64,000 nucleotides of DNA. Source: Paralithodes platypus (lineage: Eukaryota; Arthropoda; Malacostraca; Decapoda; Lithodidae). Position 1 is the stretch's first letter; each line of letters starts with the position of its first letter. The notes under the pieces were generated by a model. It searched no databases. It was not told the origin of the DNA and saw nothing but the letters and a program-made list of their open reading frames with translations. The DNA lies in NCBI GenBank assembly GCA_032716605.1, contig CM064502.1, positions 40,832,507 through 40,896,506 on the forward strand, given 5' to 3'. Below are positions 47,524 to 57,766 of this stretch, in pieces. The position numbers and the translations under genes are program-made.

Positions 47524-49126
47524 ACCTCCCATGTCTTGAAAACTCCAGACAGACGAAAGGTAGAGAGACTGATACATGTGGACCTGATCAAGCCATACTT
47601 TGTAAGAGATCCTGGCAATGATGCCCCTATATTGAACGTGGATGTAGCAAACTCTGTTATTGCGGATGATGAAGATATTTCTTTGCCCTCGGACACTAAA
47701 TTGCAAAACTCTGATTTCTTGTCTTATCCTCATCTAAAATTCTAGCACTTGCCGCCTGACCAAAGTGGTGACTTGGAATCCCTGCTTAATGAGTTTCCAC
47801 AGCTGTTTGGCGATGTTCCCTGGCAGTGCCCTCTGGTTAAGCATGATGTGGTCTTGGTCGAAGGTGCTCGTCCCATTAAGCAGCATCCCTACCGCGCCAG
47901 TCCATTGGAAGCGGGAGGCCCTGAGGAAAGAGGTGCAGTTCCTGATGGATCATGGCCTGGTGGAGAAGAGTGACAGCGAGTGGGCTTCACCATGCCTGTT
48001 AGTGGACAAGCCGGATGGATCGTTCCGGATGTGCACTGACTACCGCCAGGTTAACCAACTAACCTGTCAGGACTGCTACCCTCTTCCTCGGATAGACGAC
48101 CTAATCGACCAACTGGGGGACGCCAACTACATCACCAAGATCGACTTGTTGCATGGGTACTACCAGGTCCGGCTTACTGAGCGTGCCAAACGAATCTCTG
48201 CGTTTGTCACCCCTGACGGCTTGTACCACTGCGCCGTCGTGCCCTTTGGGATGGTCAATGCGCCAGCAACCTTCCAGCGGCTGATTCATCGGGTGACAGA
48301 GGGACTCGTCGAGGTGCAATCTTACTTGGACGATCTGGTGGTATACAGCGAATCATGGGAAGATCACCAACTTCAACTGCGCGCCCTATTCTACAACCTG
48401 GCTGAAGCACACTTAACAGTAAACTTGGCCAAGAGTGAGTTTGGACATGCCAACGTAATATTCCTAGGTCATGTGGTTGGGCAAGGTGAGGTTAGCCCAG
48501 TATCTGCCAAAGTGGAAGCCATTGCGTCACTGCCTGTTCCTCATGATCGTAAGGCACTAATGCGCTTCATGGGCATGAGTGGGTACTATCGGCACTTTGT
48601 GCCCAATTTTTCTGACCTCTCTGCACCTTTAACAGACCTAGTCAGTCCAAAGAAGAAGTTTGTGTGGACTCAGGAATGCCAGGACGCTTTCGTGAAAATC
48701 CGTGCCCTTCTCACAAATGCGCCCATACTGAAATCTCCACAATTCACCAAGCCGTTTATCTTGCAAATAGACGCCAGTGATGTGGGAGCAGGGGCTGTAT
48801 TGTTACAGTATAGCGAGAATGAAGTATTACATCCTGTTTGCTACGCATCCACAAAGTTCAAACCATACCAGAAACATTATAGTACTATTGAAAAGAAGTG
48901 TTTTGCATTATTGTTTGCCATTGATAAGTTTAATATGTACTTGAATGGTTCTTGCTTTCCTATTGATGTGTTCACTGATCATAATCCCCTCAAATTTCTG
49001 CATAAGATGAAAAACTCTAACCAGCGTCTCATGAGATGGGCTTTGGCATTGCAGCCTTACAAGCTGCACATTTTTCATATCAAGGGGAAAAACAATATAA
49101 TTGGTGACATGTTATCTAGGGCTTAG
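47524..49126 (+). pseudogene. Ty3 pol remnant: GPY module, RT, RNase H
   Basis: The fragment starts abruptly in the integrase C-terminus: LKTPDRRKVERLIHVDLIKPYF matches the post-GPY part of the other elements. An in-frame TAG at 47,743 and a frameshift near 47,900 follow. The frame is then open from there to the stop after MLSRA at 49,126. RT motifs are VDKPDGSFRMCTDYRQ, TKIDLLHGYYQV and SYLDDLVVY; RNase H has QIDASDVGAG, EKKCFALL, FTDHNPL and IIGDMLSR. Integrase again precedes RT. Gag, protease and most of integrase were lost at the junction with the 250-bp repeat. RT and RNase H catalytic residues remain. Confidence 0.92.
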
Positions 49127-49164
49127 TATGATTTGATTTACAATGTTTCCCTTATAAATCTCTT

Positions 49165-49175
49165 AATGGGGGAGG
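49165..49175 (+). promoter_or_regulatory. Polypurine tract of the 47.5-kb Ty3 element
   Basis: AATGGGGGAGG directly precedes TGTTATGTATTGCC, about 40 bp after the pol stop. This identifies the following repeat as an LTR and not a TIR. Confidence 0.85.
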
Positions 49176-49423
49176 TGTTATGTATTGCCTTAATTAAACT
49201 AATTGCTGGTGTTGTACATAGGAAGGCCTTTAGTCAGTAAGATAACATCGGGGAACATATTTGTGTCCAGAGGTGTACTGTAATAGCCAGACATCTTTTG
49301 CCCCAGGCCATGAATGCCGGCAGATTTTGGCGCCAAGCGCGCTGCTTCCCCCCTCACCTGCTTGTTTGTGCGTCTCTCTGGCAGACGTATGGTTAGTCAT
49401 GTATGGTTAGTCATGTAGTCATT

Positions 49424-50281
49424 AAGAATGTAAACAGAGAAACTGATCTGGGAGTAACAATATCGAGTAACCTAAAACCGAGTCAACAATGTTCAGAAGT
49501 TGTTTAGAAGGCAAACAAAATAATTGGCTTTATAGGCAGGTCATTTGAGCATCAATCCAAAGAAGTTATCCTAACCCTTTACAATTCCTTAGTCCGCCCT
49601 CTTCTGGAATACTGCATTCAATCCTGGTGCCCTTATTCCAAAAAAGATATAAACAAGCTAGAACGAGTTCAACGTAGAGTTACCAAAATGATACCTAGCC
49701 TAAAGAACAAACCATACGAAGAGCGTCTTAGAGAATTAAATCTATTTCCTTTAACCCAGCGCAGATTAAGAGGCGACTTAATTCAAGTGTTCAAAATCAT
49801 CAAAGGCATCGACAATATGAACTGTAGTAAGTACTTCACTATCGACCAATCTAATTACACGCGGGGAAACGGTTGCAAAATTATTGGTAAATCTTTTAAC
49901 TCGCACGAATCTAAGAATTTCTTCTTCAATCGAGTTGTCAACTTGTGGAATGGGCTTCCCCGAGACGTTATAGACTGCAGCACCGTTGATTCATTTAAAT
50001 TCCGCCTAGACAAATATCTCGCATCAAACCCGCGACTGACTGCGTTTGTAAATGAATAACTTTATCCTCCCCTCAGTTACTAACCCATATGTCCCCTACT
50101 AACTTCCTAGTCCTGCCACGTTAGTGGCAGGGCAGTAGTTCCCTTTTCAATGTTCCCTTACCCACTCTAAACCACTGTTTGGACACTTGATCCTCAGTGT
50201 TTTGGAGGACAAGCAACCTAGAAGGGTCACTAGACCTGTTGTTGCTTGATTTCCTTTGTACTCCTTTGTACTCCTTTGTAC
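49424..50281 (+). mobile_element. LINE-A, 5'-truncated, inserted in the LTR
   Basis: It is flanked by TCATT (49,419-49,423 and 50,282-50,286). It starts in ORF2 coding and ends in three copies of a TCCTTTGTAC repeat, which replaces poly(A). Comparison with the inverted LTR shows the uninterrupted target GTATGATTAGTCATTATAT. The 13.6-14.5 kb copy on the minus strand is the same family. Confidence 0.88.
49427..50059 (+). pseudogene. LINE-A ORF2 C-terminus
   Basis: The sequence reads KNVNRETDLGVTISSN, then after one stop (TAG near 49,505) KANKIIGFIGRSFEH, LYNSLVRPLLEYCIQSWCP, RVQRRVTKMIPSLKNKPYEERL, NYTRGNGCKIIGKSF and RVVNLWNGLPRDVIDC. It ends at a genuine stop after TAFVNE at 50,059. This is the domain downstream of RT in jockey/CR1-type elements. 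The stop and the missing 5' part make it non-functional. Confidence 0.88.
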
Positions 50282-51028
50282 TCATTATATCATTCGTGAT
50301 TTAGTGTTCTCACTCTTCATTTATATATTTTAATGAAGTATTCTATATTATTATTAGTAGAGTTAATTTGTTTGATTGTAGTGAGAGTAGTTTTATTTCA
50401 GTCCTGTACGATAACTTTACTGACCAATGACTTGATAGAAAGTAGGATTTGAGGAAAGTCAGTTCACCTCACGCCTCTGCTTCGACTAGACCTCACCATG
50501 GGTCATCCTGAGAGTTTGTCCTGCCTTGTATAACTATCTCTCTATAGATAAGTATTATTATTTTGTATTGTATGATTATGTTGTATTGTGTGAATGTAAG
50601 GATAGATGTATAAAGTGTAATTTATATGTAAATAATATCCATACTTTTAAATTATTTTTTCATCCATACCTACCTTATTTATTTTCATGTACAATCTTTC
50701 ACTTTCAAATTAACTTAAAGATTTAAATACCTTAGATATTTTTGTGGTTCCTTACATATAAATCCTAAAGGATTTACGAAAGCATAAATTATTCTACTGA
50801 CATTTAAAGTAAATTTAATGTCAATTATATGATTCTGATTGACTTGTTGTATAGCAATAGGGTAATATCTTAATAGGGTTTCGCTGGAGGATAATATTAA
50901 TCTTGCAGTCTAGTTTTGGGTGGTTAACTTCCATTCTTATAATACCACGGTGATAAGTTGTGTTGCCTTTTCATTGGAGTTAATCATTTATTCATGGTGT
51001 TGTGGGTTTGAACCCTAGTCCGTAACAG

Positions 51029-51062
51029 GAGGTCCCGGGTTTAAATCCCGGACAGGCCCCCA
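51029..51062 (+). other. tRNA-Pro 3' end (34 nt, with CCA) joining two inverted LTRs
   Basis: The 34 nt read as a tRNA 3' half: variable-loop end GAGGTC, T-stem CCGGG (51,035-51,039), loop TTTAAAT, T-stem CCCGG (51,047-51,051), acceptor strand ACAGGCC, discriminator C, and CCA at 51,060-51,062. They differ at only about three or four positions from the well-known animal tRNA-Pro 3' end. No anticodon or D arm is present, so this is not a tRNA gene. On the minus strand it gives TGGGGGCCTGTCCGGGAT, a tRNA-Pro-type primer-binding site five bases from the LTR end. The match continues beyond the usual 18 nt, past position A58. Confidence 0.82.
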
Positions 51063-52130
51063 TATAATGTTACGGACTAGGGTTCAAACCCACAACACCA
51101 TGAATAAATAATCAACTCCAATGAAAAGGCAACACAACTTATCACCTTGGTATTGATATAATTGACATTAAGTTTACTATAAATGTCAGTAGAATAATTT
51201 ATGCTTTCGTAAATCCTTTAGGATTTATATGTAAGGAACCACAAACATATCTAAGGTATTTAAATCTTTAAGTTAATTAGAAAGTGAAAGATTGTACATG
51301 AAAATAAATAAGGTAGGTATGGATGAAAAAATAAGTTAAAAGTATGGATATTATTTACATATAAATTACACTTTATACATCTATCCTTACATTCACACAA
51401 TACAACATAATCATACAATACAAAATAATAATACTTATTTATAGAGAGATAGTTATACAAGGCAGGACAAACTCTCAGGATGACCCATGGTGAGGTCTAG
51501 GCGAAGCAGAGGCATGAGGTGACTGAGGTGAACTGAGTCAAGGATAGTAAATATTAATAGGATGGGGCACTCAGCGTTAATTTTTGTTATTGCCTGGGCT
51601 GGCCGCGACGGTAGCACCTCTAGCGGCCGATAGGAAACACTTCTCTTGCTGGCGTACACTTCATCTCAATAACCATACACATTACTCTTTATGCTGAAGA
51701 TACTATCAGTATGATAATATCACCTGTGTATAAACATTTATAAGCGATTTTGAATACATAATAAGATAAACAGAAAGGAAATAATTAAGAAAACTAAATT
51801 GATACCAAGAATTAAATTATACAGTGTATTGTTTACAGCTCTATTGCAGATCACACCTTATATATGCACATATTCATGAAAAAGAAACACAAGTATATAG
51901 AGTTTACAGTATATTATATAGACTACAGAACATAGTGAATATGTAATTGCCTGCAGTACAGTAGACCACCACCACCACCTTGTAGATTTATTCTTAACAC
52001 TACAGAACATTGTGATTATATACTGTAGCCTAATACTCCATCACCACCTATAAAGCCATTCTTATGACTACTGTATGTAACATTGTTTGTGAATACACCA
52101 CCACCACAACTGCTACTACTACTACTATAC

Positions 52131-52261
52131 CCTGTTCATTATAGTTAGGCCAGAAAGTATTACTTCTAATCTCTGTAACTAAAACAGGGCTAGAGTAAAT
52201 GGGCTGTATATTACCACACTTATTCCCCGAGCATCTTAGGCCTGATGTGAACCTGTTAGCA
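52131..52261 (-). CDS. Candidate second exon in the THAP-bearing insert
   Basis: On the minus strand an acceptor-like TGTAG at 52,262 is followed by an open stretch: SANRFTSGLRCSGNKCG, then PIYSSPVLVTEIRSNTFWPN. The two cysteines in RCSGNKCG could bind metal. The stretch ends at a possible GGTATAG donor near 52,131. The phase is compatible with the THAP exon (one base completes the split codon). A missing exon between the two is likely, because the THAP domain itself is not complete. Confidence 0.3.
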
Positions 52262-53400
52262 CTACACATGTTTCAAAATTAAAGATTTCCTGCTTTGTTT
52301 TTTCATTTGGGAAGCTCGATAACTAGTATTTAGTTTGTGAATTTTCCAGTATATTGCTATTCTGCAATACACTTGTGCAATTTTAAACAAGCAATTTCTT
52401 GTCGGCATAATCAGCAGTAACCTTCATAATATCTTGCCGTCTACAGGCCTGAAGCCATAGTTTCAATCTGAGGGAAGGGGAGAAAATGGTATACTTAGTT
52501 TAAAAGTTAGCTTAGGTTATAGTTAGTTTAGTCAGGTTGCACAATTGCACACGCACATTCTCACTATCTCACACTCACACATTCTCACTCTCTCTCTCTC
52601 ACACACACAAATGTGTGTGCGTGTTTCCATTCCTTTGCTAATGACAAATATACCCTCCCCTAGGATTAAAGTCCCTACTGATGTGTCAACCCCTCCCACA
52701 CTCTCTTTCTCTCTCTCTCTCTCCAATATGAAATGTTGAGAATTACAATATTTTCTTAGTGTATATGTTATATATTTGTATGATAGCTATCATCTATAAC
52801 ATATTACCTCATATTTATGGACATTTAATTGTAAAATATATCAAGCCTTAAAATAACATATTATAGCACCAGTTACCATCATTATTTGTACCATTAATCA
52901 CTAATATAATTAGCCTAACACAGTACCATTACCACCAGTGTTCTATAATTATTATAATCACCATTTCCTCTAACATCATAGCCTATAGTCGTCACACCAT
53001 GATGTAATGCGTTTTTATGACTAAACTGCGTTCATAATTATGTGGTACACAATAGTGAGACCGAAAATACCTTTAGTAATTGTTAATACCTAGTATAGAG
53101 AATCCTTGTTAATATTTTACGTATTAACAGTACCCCAGCAAGTGATCTTGGAAATGTGGCTGAAAATCGTATTCACTCTGAACTCTTATGGACGGCAGCA
53201 AATAGCCTTCAGTTTTCATATATATTTTTGTCAATAGCTAGGCCTAATGATCATTATAGTGTGCCATTAAAACATCAGGCTGACGCATAATTCCTGTTAG
53301 TTAATAAACCTGAAGACTGGTACACTATCAGTGTCACAGACATCAGATAGATTATGATTTGATAGTACAAAATTATGCATTTCCTAGCTACAAAACTCAC

Positions 53401-53495
53401 CTTTTAGGATCCTTTGGAAAGCGGAAAAAAGACAAGTCTCTATTCCATTTTGAATTATTGGAGCAGTTTATAGCTGAACATCCTGTAATCCCCAT
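53401..53495 (-). CDS. First coding exon of a THAP-domain protein
   Basis: The minus-strand ATG at 53,495 opens MGITGCSAINCSNN, continues SFFRFPKDPK, and reaches a splice donor AAAAG-GTGAG with the intron starting at 53,400. The C-x4-C spacing followed by FFRFPKDP is the N-terminal signature of the THAP zinc finger (C2CH), which binds DNA. Only the first 31 codons plus two bases are present in this exon. The rest of the domain (tryptophan, second C/H pair, AVPTIF motif) was not found in the next 1.1 kb. THAP genes often have an intron near this position. It is probably part of a transposase gene within the insert, or a remnant. Confidence 0.65.
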
Positions 53496-53728
53496 CGTGG
53501 CAACAATAATAAGCCATCAATTCCACGTGTACGAGAAACACACACCTCTCCCACCTCTCCAGCTTAGATGAGGCCGCCAACTGCAGTATTTATTCCTATC
53601 AGCCGCTTGGTGGCTAGTCTGACCCATGCTGACTGGGCCGCCCATAAGACAGGTCTGTCTTCCTTTCTCTAGGGTCTTTGACTGAGTCAAACTGACTTTC
53701 CTCAAATCCTACTTTCTATCGAGTCATT

Positions 53729-55571
53729 ACACTTACACTTAGTTACACTTAGTTGTATTCCGTCCGTTAGTGACACAGTTGAGCTGGGGCTCCACTGCGA
53801 CCAGGCAGCTCCCTTTCTTCCACTCTCCATTCCAGAAGTCGGTTGGAGTTGGTGCTGGGGTATCCTGGTGTTGGTGGCCGGTCCGGTATTTTGGCCAGCC
53901 ACATGTCCAAGTGTTTCTTGAAGGTGTCTGGAGACACCCCGGTCATGTTCCTGAGAGGGGCTGGTATACAGTTGAACAGTCTGGTTCCATTGTATGTAAA
54001 GCTGTGATGGATCAGGGATTTGATTTTTTGTGTTGATCCCGGCGTAGTCCTCACATAGCACAGCCTCCCTCGCCTTTGGTGCTGAGTCTCTTGGATCTTT
54101 GGATTTGGTACCTTTTTTTCCAAAATCTTCCAGACGTAGATGATGATGTATCTCTCCCTACGTCTTTGAAGTGAGTACAGCTGCAGCTCCTTAAGTCTCT
54201 CCCAGTAGTTAAAGTGTTGAAACCCATGGATTTTACTGGTGAATGTCCTCTGGGTGGCTTCAATTTCTGTTATTTCTCCTACTTTTTGGGGAGACCAGAG
54301 CTGAGAGCAGTACTCCAGTCGTGGTAGGACCAGTGACTTCCACAGTGTTAGCATACACCTCTCATTTCTTGTGTGGAAGATTTTCAGGATCCAGCCTGCT
54401 ATTTGTTTTGCTGTTGTTGTGGCTTTGGTAATATGCTGGGAAAAAGTGGCGTCACTGCTCATATTTACTCCCAAGTCCTTCACTGTGTCCTTGGCGGTAA
54501 TTTCTTGCTGTCCACTTTTGTAGTTGGTGTCGTTTTGTAGTGCTCTCTTGTTCCCGTACCTTAGAAGCTCGAACTTGTCTCCGTTTAGGGCCATGTTGTT
54601 TTCTTCTGCCCACTTCAGGATTTTGTCCAAGTCTTGTTGTAGTAGCTGAGCATCATGTTGTGAGGTGATTTTCTTCATGAGTCTGGTGTCGTCTGCAAAC
54701 GATGTGGCTGTTGAGTGTTCCAGGTCCCTGTCGATGTCTCCTATCATGATGAGGAATAGGAGAGGTCCCAGTACTGATCCTTGTGGTACTCCGCTGATGA
54801 CCCCACCTGCTTCTGATAGGCTTCCTTGAACCGTGACTCTTTGTTTTCTGTTGGTGATGAAGCTGTGGAGCCATCTTCCAAGGTCTCCCCCTATTCCCAG
54901 TGATTTGAGTTTATGTAGAAGGATCCCATGGTCCACCTTGTCAAAAGCTTTGGCGAAATCTAGATATATGACGTCTACATTTTCTCCGTCTTGAATATCC
55001 TGTAGGATTTTGTCGTAGTGTGATAGTAGTTGTGAGAGGCAGGAGCGGCCTTGTCTAAAGCCATGTTGCCCCTCGTTGAACGCCTCGTTATCTTCCAGGA
55101 AGCTGACCATCTTAGCTCGTATTGTTCTTTCTATGATTTTAATAAGATGTGACGTCAGCACCACTGGTCTGTAATTTTTGGCTATGCCTTTACTACCCCC
55201 TTTGTGTATTGGTGTGCCATTACCTCTTTTAGGGATTGTGGTACATATCCAGTTTGGAGGGACTTGCTCCACAGCAGTTTTAGAGGCAAGGCTAGCTGAT
55301 GTTTGCAGTTTTTTAGCAGTTGGGCATGAAAGCCGTCTGGTCCTGCCGCAGAGTTTGGTCCAATCTTGTCGATGGCTGCTATTATGTCCTCTGTTGATAC
55401 TGTTACTGAGGAGAGTTGATGTGGTGTCCCTGGAGCGTTGCCAAAGAAAGTCGTTGCATTCTCGATTTTCTTGTCTTCATTTGGCGGGCTGAAGACACTT
55501 TCGTACTGCTGTTTGAGTATCTTGGCCATTTCGGTTGGGTCACTCTCAAGTTCGCCCGTAGGTTTTGCAAG
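53729..55571 (-). mobile_element. LINE-B, 5'-truncated, inserted in the inverted LTR
   Basis: The LINE begins on the minus strand at about 55,571, inside the pre-RT linker, and ends at 53,729 in a short tail with AACTAAGTGT repeated about 2.5 times. Comparison with the plus-strand LTR shows the target GTCATTGGTCAG split between CATT and GGTC, with no obvious duplication. It differs from LINE-A and LINE-C in sequence and tail. Confidence 0.88.
53767..55529 (-). pseudogene. LINE-B reverse transcriptase (one frameshift)
   Basis: The first part (55,529 to about 55,225) encodes the pre-RT linker and RT motif 0/1: ESVFSPPNEDKK, NSAAGPDGFHAQLLK, SLQTGYVPQSLK. After a single frameshift the frame continues to 53,767: GSKGIAKNYRPVVLTSHLIK, NEGQHGFRQGRSCLSQ, DVIYLDFAKAFDKVDH, GVPQGSVLGPLLFLI, the catalytic FADDTRLMK, and the C-terminal LPRLEYCSQLWSP and NGTRLFNCIPAPLRN. 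The missing endonuclease reflects 5' truncation. Except for the one frameshift the RT is open, so this insertion is fairly young. The architecture fits the jockey/CR1 group. Confidence 0.92.
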
Positions 55572-55977
55572 TGGTCAGTAAAGTGATCGTACAGGACTGA
55601 AATAAAACTACTCTCACTACAATCAAACAAATTAACTCTACTAATAATAATATAGAATACTTCAATAAAATATATAAATGAAGAGTAAGAACACCAAATC
55701 ACGAATTATATAATGACTAATCATACGTCTGCCAGAGAGACGCACAAACAAGCAGGTGAGGGGGGAAGCAGCGCGCTTGGCGCCAAAATCTGCCGGCATT
55801 AATGGCCTGGGGCAAAAGATGTCTGGCTATTACAGTACACCTCTGGACACAAATATGTTCCCCGATGTTATCTTACTGACTAAAGGCCTTCCTATGTACA
55901 AATACTCACATATACCCACTAATAATTAGTTTACTCTATCACACCAGCAATTAGTTTAATTAAGGCAATACATAACA

Positions 55978-56228
55978 ATTCCACCTTTACTCAAGCCATC
56001 ATTCATTCAACTACTGTACACCTGGGAGATATAACTGATACTTAACATCCTCTCTAGCCTAGTTTTCGTTCGAACCTATTGGCGATCAACAGTGCACCTC
56101 TAATGTATATGTCCGATTTGTTGTGGTAGATAAATGATTGCAGTAACATTTACACAAATAGCCATTAATATTCCCAAATAGCAACGTATTCTACAAGTAT
56201 TTTCCACCACCAATACAACCTTCTTAAG
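55978..56228. repeat. 250-bp direct duplication, right copy
   Basis: Matches 47,274-47,523 in the same orientation. It begins directly at the outer LTR terminus and is followed by the unrelated TACGTGATGCG. It corresponds to sequence 3' of the cold-shock gene. Confidence 0.88.
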
Positions 56229-56347
56229 TACGTGATGCGTTACAGAAAACATTATTATCGCCCTCTATAACCGTCCTACGCTGAACCCATAAAAGCTTGC
56301 TGTTATTGTATTGAATTGTGTCACAGATGTGTACCTTATATTAATAT

Positions 56348-56471
56348 CATCGTATTGTTGTAATATGAATTTAATAGTAACATAAATAAATTGAAGGTTT
56401 TGCATATGTAATCGAATTGTTGTAAGATAAACTTAATAGTAACATAAATAAATTGCAGGTATTGTATGGAC
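56348..56471 (+). repeat. Two 62-bp tandem units
   Basis: Units start at 56,348 and 56,410 with ATCGWATTGTTGTAA and share TTAATAGTAACATAAATAAATTG. Several substitutions separate them. No gene was recognised from 56,229 to 57,449; a poly(T) run occupies about 57,379-57,403. Confidence 0.85.
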
Positions 56472-57449
56472 ATTATTGAATAAAGTAAATAAGCTAAGGA
56501 TTCCCTTTCCCCTTTGCTAACTGAGAGGAGGAGATATTCTGGTACGTTTGCTCCAAGAAAAGACCAGTGTTGCCGAAATCGTCGCCTGGGAAATGATAAT
56601 AGATATTGGACGGAGGGTGATGAAAGGGGAGAAGGACACGGAGAGGGAAGCCGAGTGTAAGGCTGACTCACGGCGAAGGAGTTTGGTATAATAAGATAGA
56701 GAGAGAGAGATACAGGGAGAATGCGTATGTGTTTGCTGCCTAGACTCCAATGGCATTATTCCCGCTATTGCAACACCTTATGTATTATTATAATTAACCG
56801 TAAAGTAGCGGCAATTACATAGTGTGCATTACCTACCTCTTTGCTTATATTTGACATCACAACCATATCCTTGAGGAATTGTTTACCTTATATGTTTTGC
56901 TATGCAATATTTGTTATATAATTTGTTAAAGTTAATTTACCAGTTAACGGAGGTGTTACTGCACTATCCACATAACCTTTGAGCGGCGAAATAATATCTC
57001 TTAACAGCCATTTTGAAGATATTTACTGGCTCTAGGTACGTTTATTTAATAGTATGTGTAGTGAACTGTTCAGGTAGGTAATGTAACTTGGGTGGCACTT
57101 GTCTATGTCTAATAAAATGTCTATGTCTATACTGTCTCAACAATATAAAATCAGTTGATATGGTGTGGCTGGCATTTTACGAGCTCCAACTGGGCAAGGC
57201 AAATATATCAGCCTGGTCCCACAGTATTGGTATTCTAGTGCTATATCTCCCGGCTGTAGGGTTTGGTAATTTGAGAAGAAGGGCTTCCGGCTTGTGGAAG
57301 AAGTTAGAGGAACTAATTGAACAGAGATAATGCATATTTGCTGAAACACGTTTCATCCAATTTCTTGACCTCGGCTTCTCAATTTTTTTTTTTTTTTTTT
57401 TTTTACCAATACCATAGAACACTGACACTGTAGACCAGTCAAAGTAGGG

Positions 57450-57766
57450 CTGGACTTAGAACAAATTGTAATAGAAGGTTTTTTGGCTTTAACTTGTTTA
57501 TTAGGTCCCTCTGATGAACATATAACAAGTCTCCAACTTTTGGACACCGGGAAAGTGGTTAATTTGCATAAATTCAAGATGGCCGCCGTCCAAAGCTTCA
57601 ATTTACAGATAACTTTTTTCTGGTTGCTCCTAGACCCTATAAATGTATTACAAACAACGTTTTTTGGCTTTAACTTGTTTATTAGGTCCCTCTGATGAAC
57701 ATATAAAAAGTCTCCAACTTTTGGACACCTGGAAAGTGGTTAATTTACAGCCAAAAAACCTTACAG
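57450..57766 (+). repeat. Left terminal inverted repeat, 317 bp
   Basis: It contains two direct subrepeats of about 85 bp, each running from GGCTTTAACTTGTTTATTAGG to AAAGTGGTTAATTT, at about 57,484 and 57,665. The reverse complement is at 60,305-60,621 with only a few mismatches. Multiple subterminal repeats usually serve as transposase binding sites. Confidence 0.9.

Larger units (their letters stand above)
49176..51027 (+). repeat. 3' LTR (plus orientation), interrupted by LINE-A
   Basis: It begins TGTTATGTATTGCC after the polypurine tract and ends CCCTAGTCCGTAACA, which resembles the termini of the other two LTR families (CCCCAGTCGTAACA and CCCAGGACGTAACA). Without the LINE at 49,424-50,281 the LTR is close to 1 kb. 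A second copy, inverted, runs from 55,977 back to 51,068. The two are joined through a tRNA-like spacer. Confidence 0.85.
51542..53681 (-). mobile_element. THAP-bearing insertion with direct-repeat flanks, probable DNA transposon
   Basis: About 2.14 kb interrupt the inverted LTR. The 10-bp ACTGAGTCAA occurs at both edges (51,532-51,541 and 53,681-53,690). The insert carries a THAP-coding exon and subterminal inverted similarity: TAGCACCTCTAGCGGCCGATAGGAA near 51,613 on the plus strand against TAGCCACCAAGCGGCTGATAGGAA on the minus strand near 53,605. Clear terminal inverted repeats were not found. THAP domains occur in P-element transposases, which make 8-bp duplications, so a P-like element is the best guess. 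Confidence 0.6.
51068..55977 (-). repeat. Inverted LTR copy, interrupted by a THAP-bearing insert and LINE-B
   Basis: The minus strand starts TGTTATGTATTGCC at 55,977 and ends CCTAGTCCGTAACA at 51,068, matching the LTR at 49,176-51,027. LTR pieces are 55,977-55,572, 53,728-53,691 and 51,532-51,068. Relative to the plus copy it lacks about 110 bp near 51,155 and has about 40 extra bp near 55,915. No polypurine tract precedes it; the 250-bp flank repeat abuts its outer terminus. Confidence 0.85.

Noticed and set aside
51029..51062. A tRNA gene
   Set aside because: Only the 3' half is present. No acceptor 5' strand, D arm or anticodon arm lies upstream, and CCA is encoded, as expected for a copied mature tRNA.
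50459..51537. Large palindrome read as an independent fold-back transposon
   Set aside because: The arms are the 3' halves of two inverted LTRs: the outer parts continue as LTR sequence, and the plus copy starts right after a polypurine tract.
49176..55977. Inverted LTR-like repeats as TIRs of a THAP DNA transposon
   Set aside because: AATGGGGGAGG precedes the left copy just after Ty3 RNase H, and the termini match LTRs of the sister elements. The THAP exon sits in a separate insert inside the right copy.
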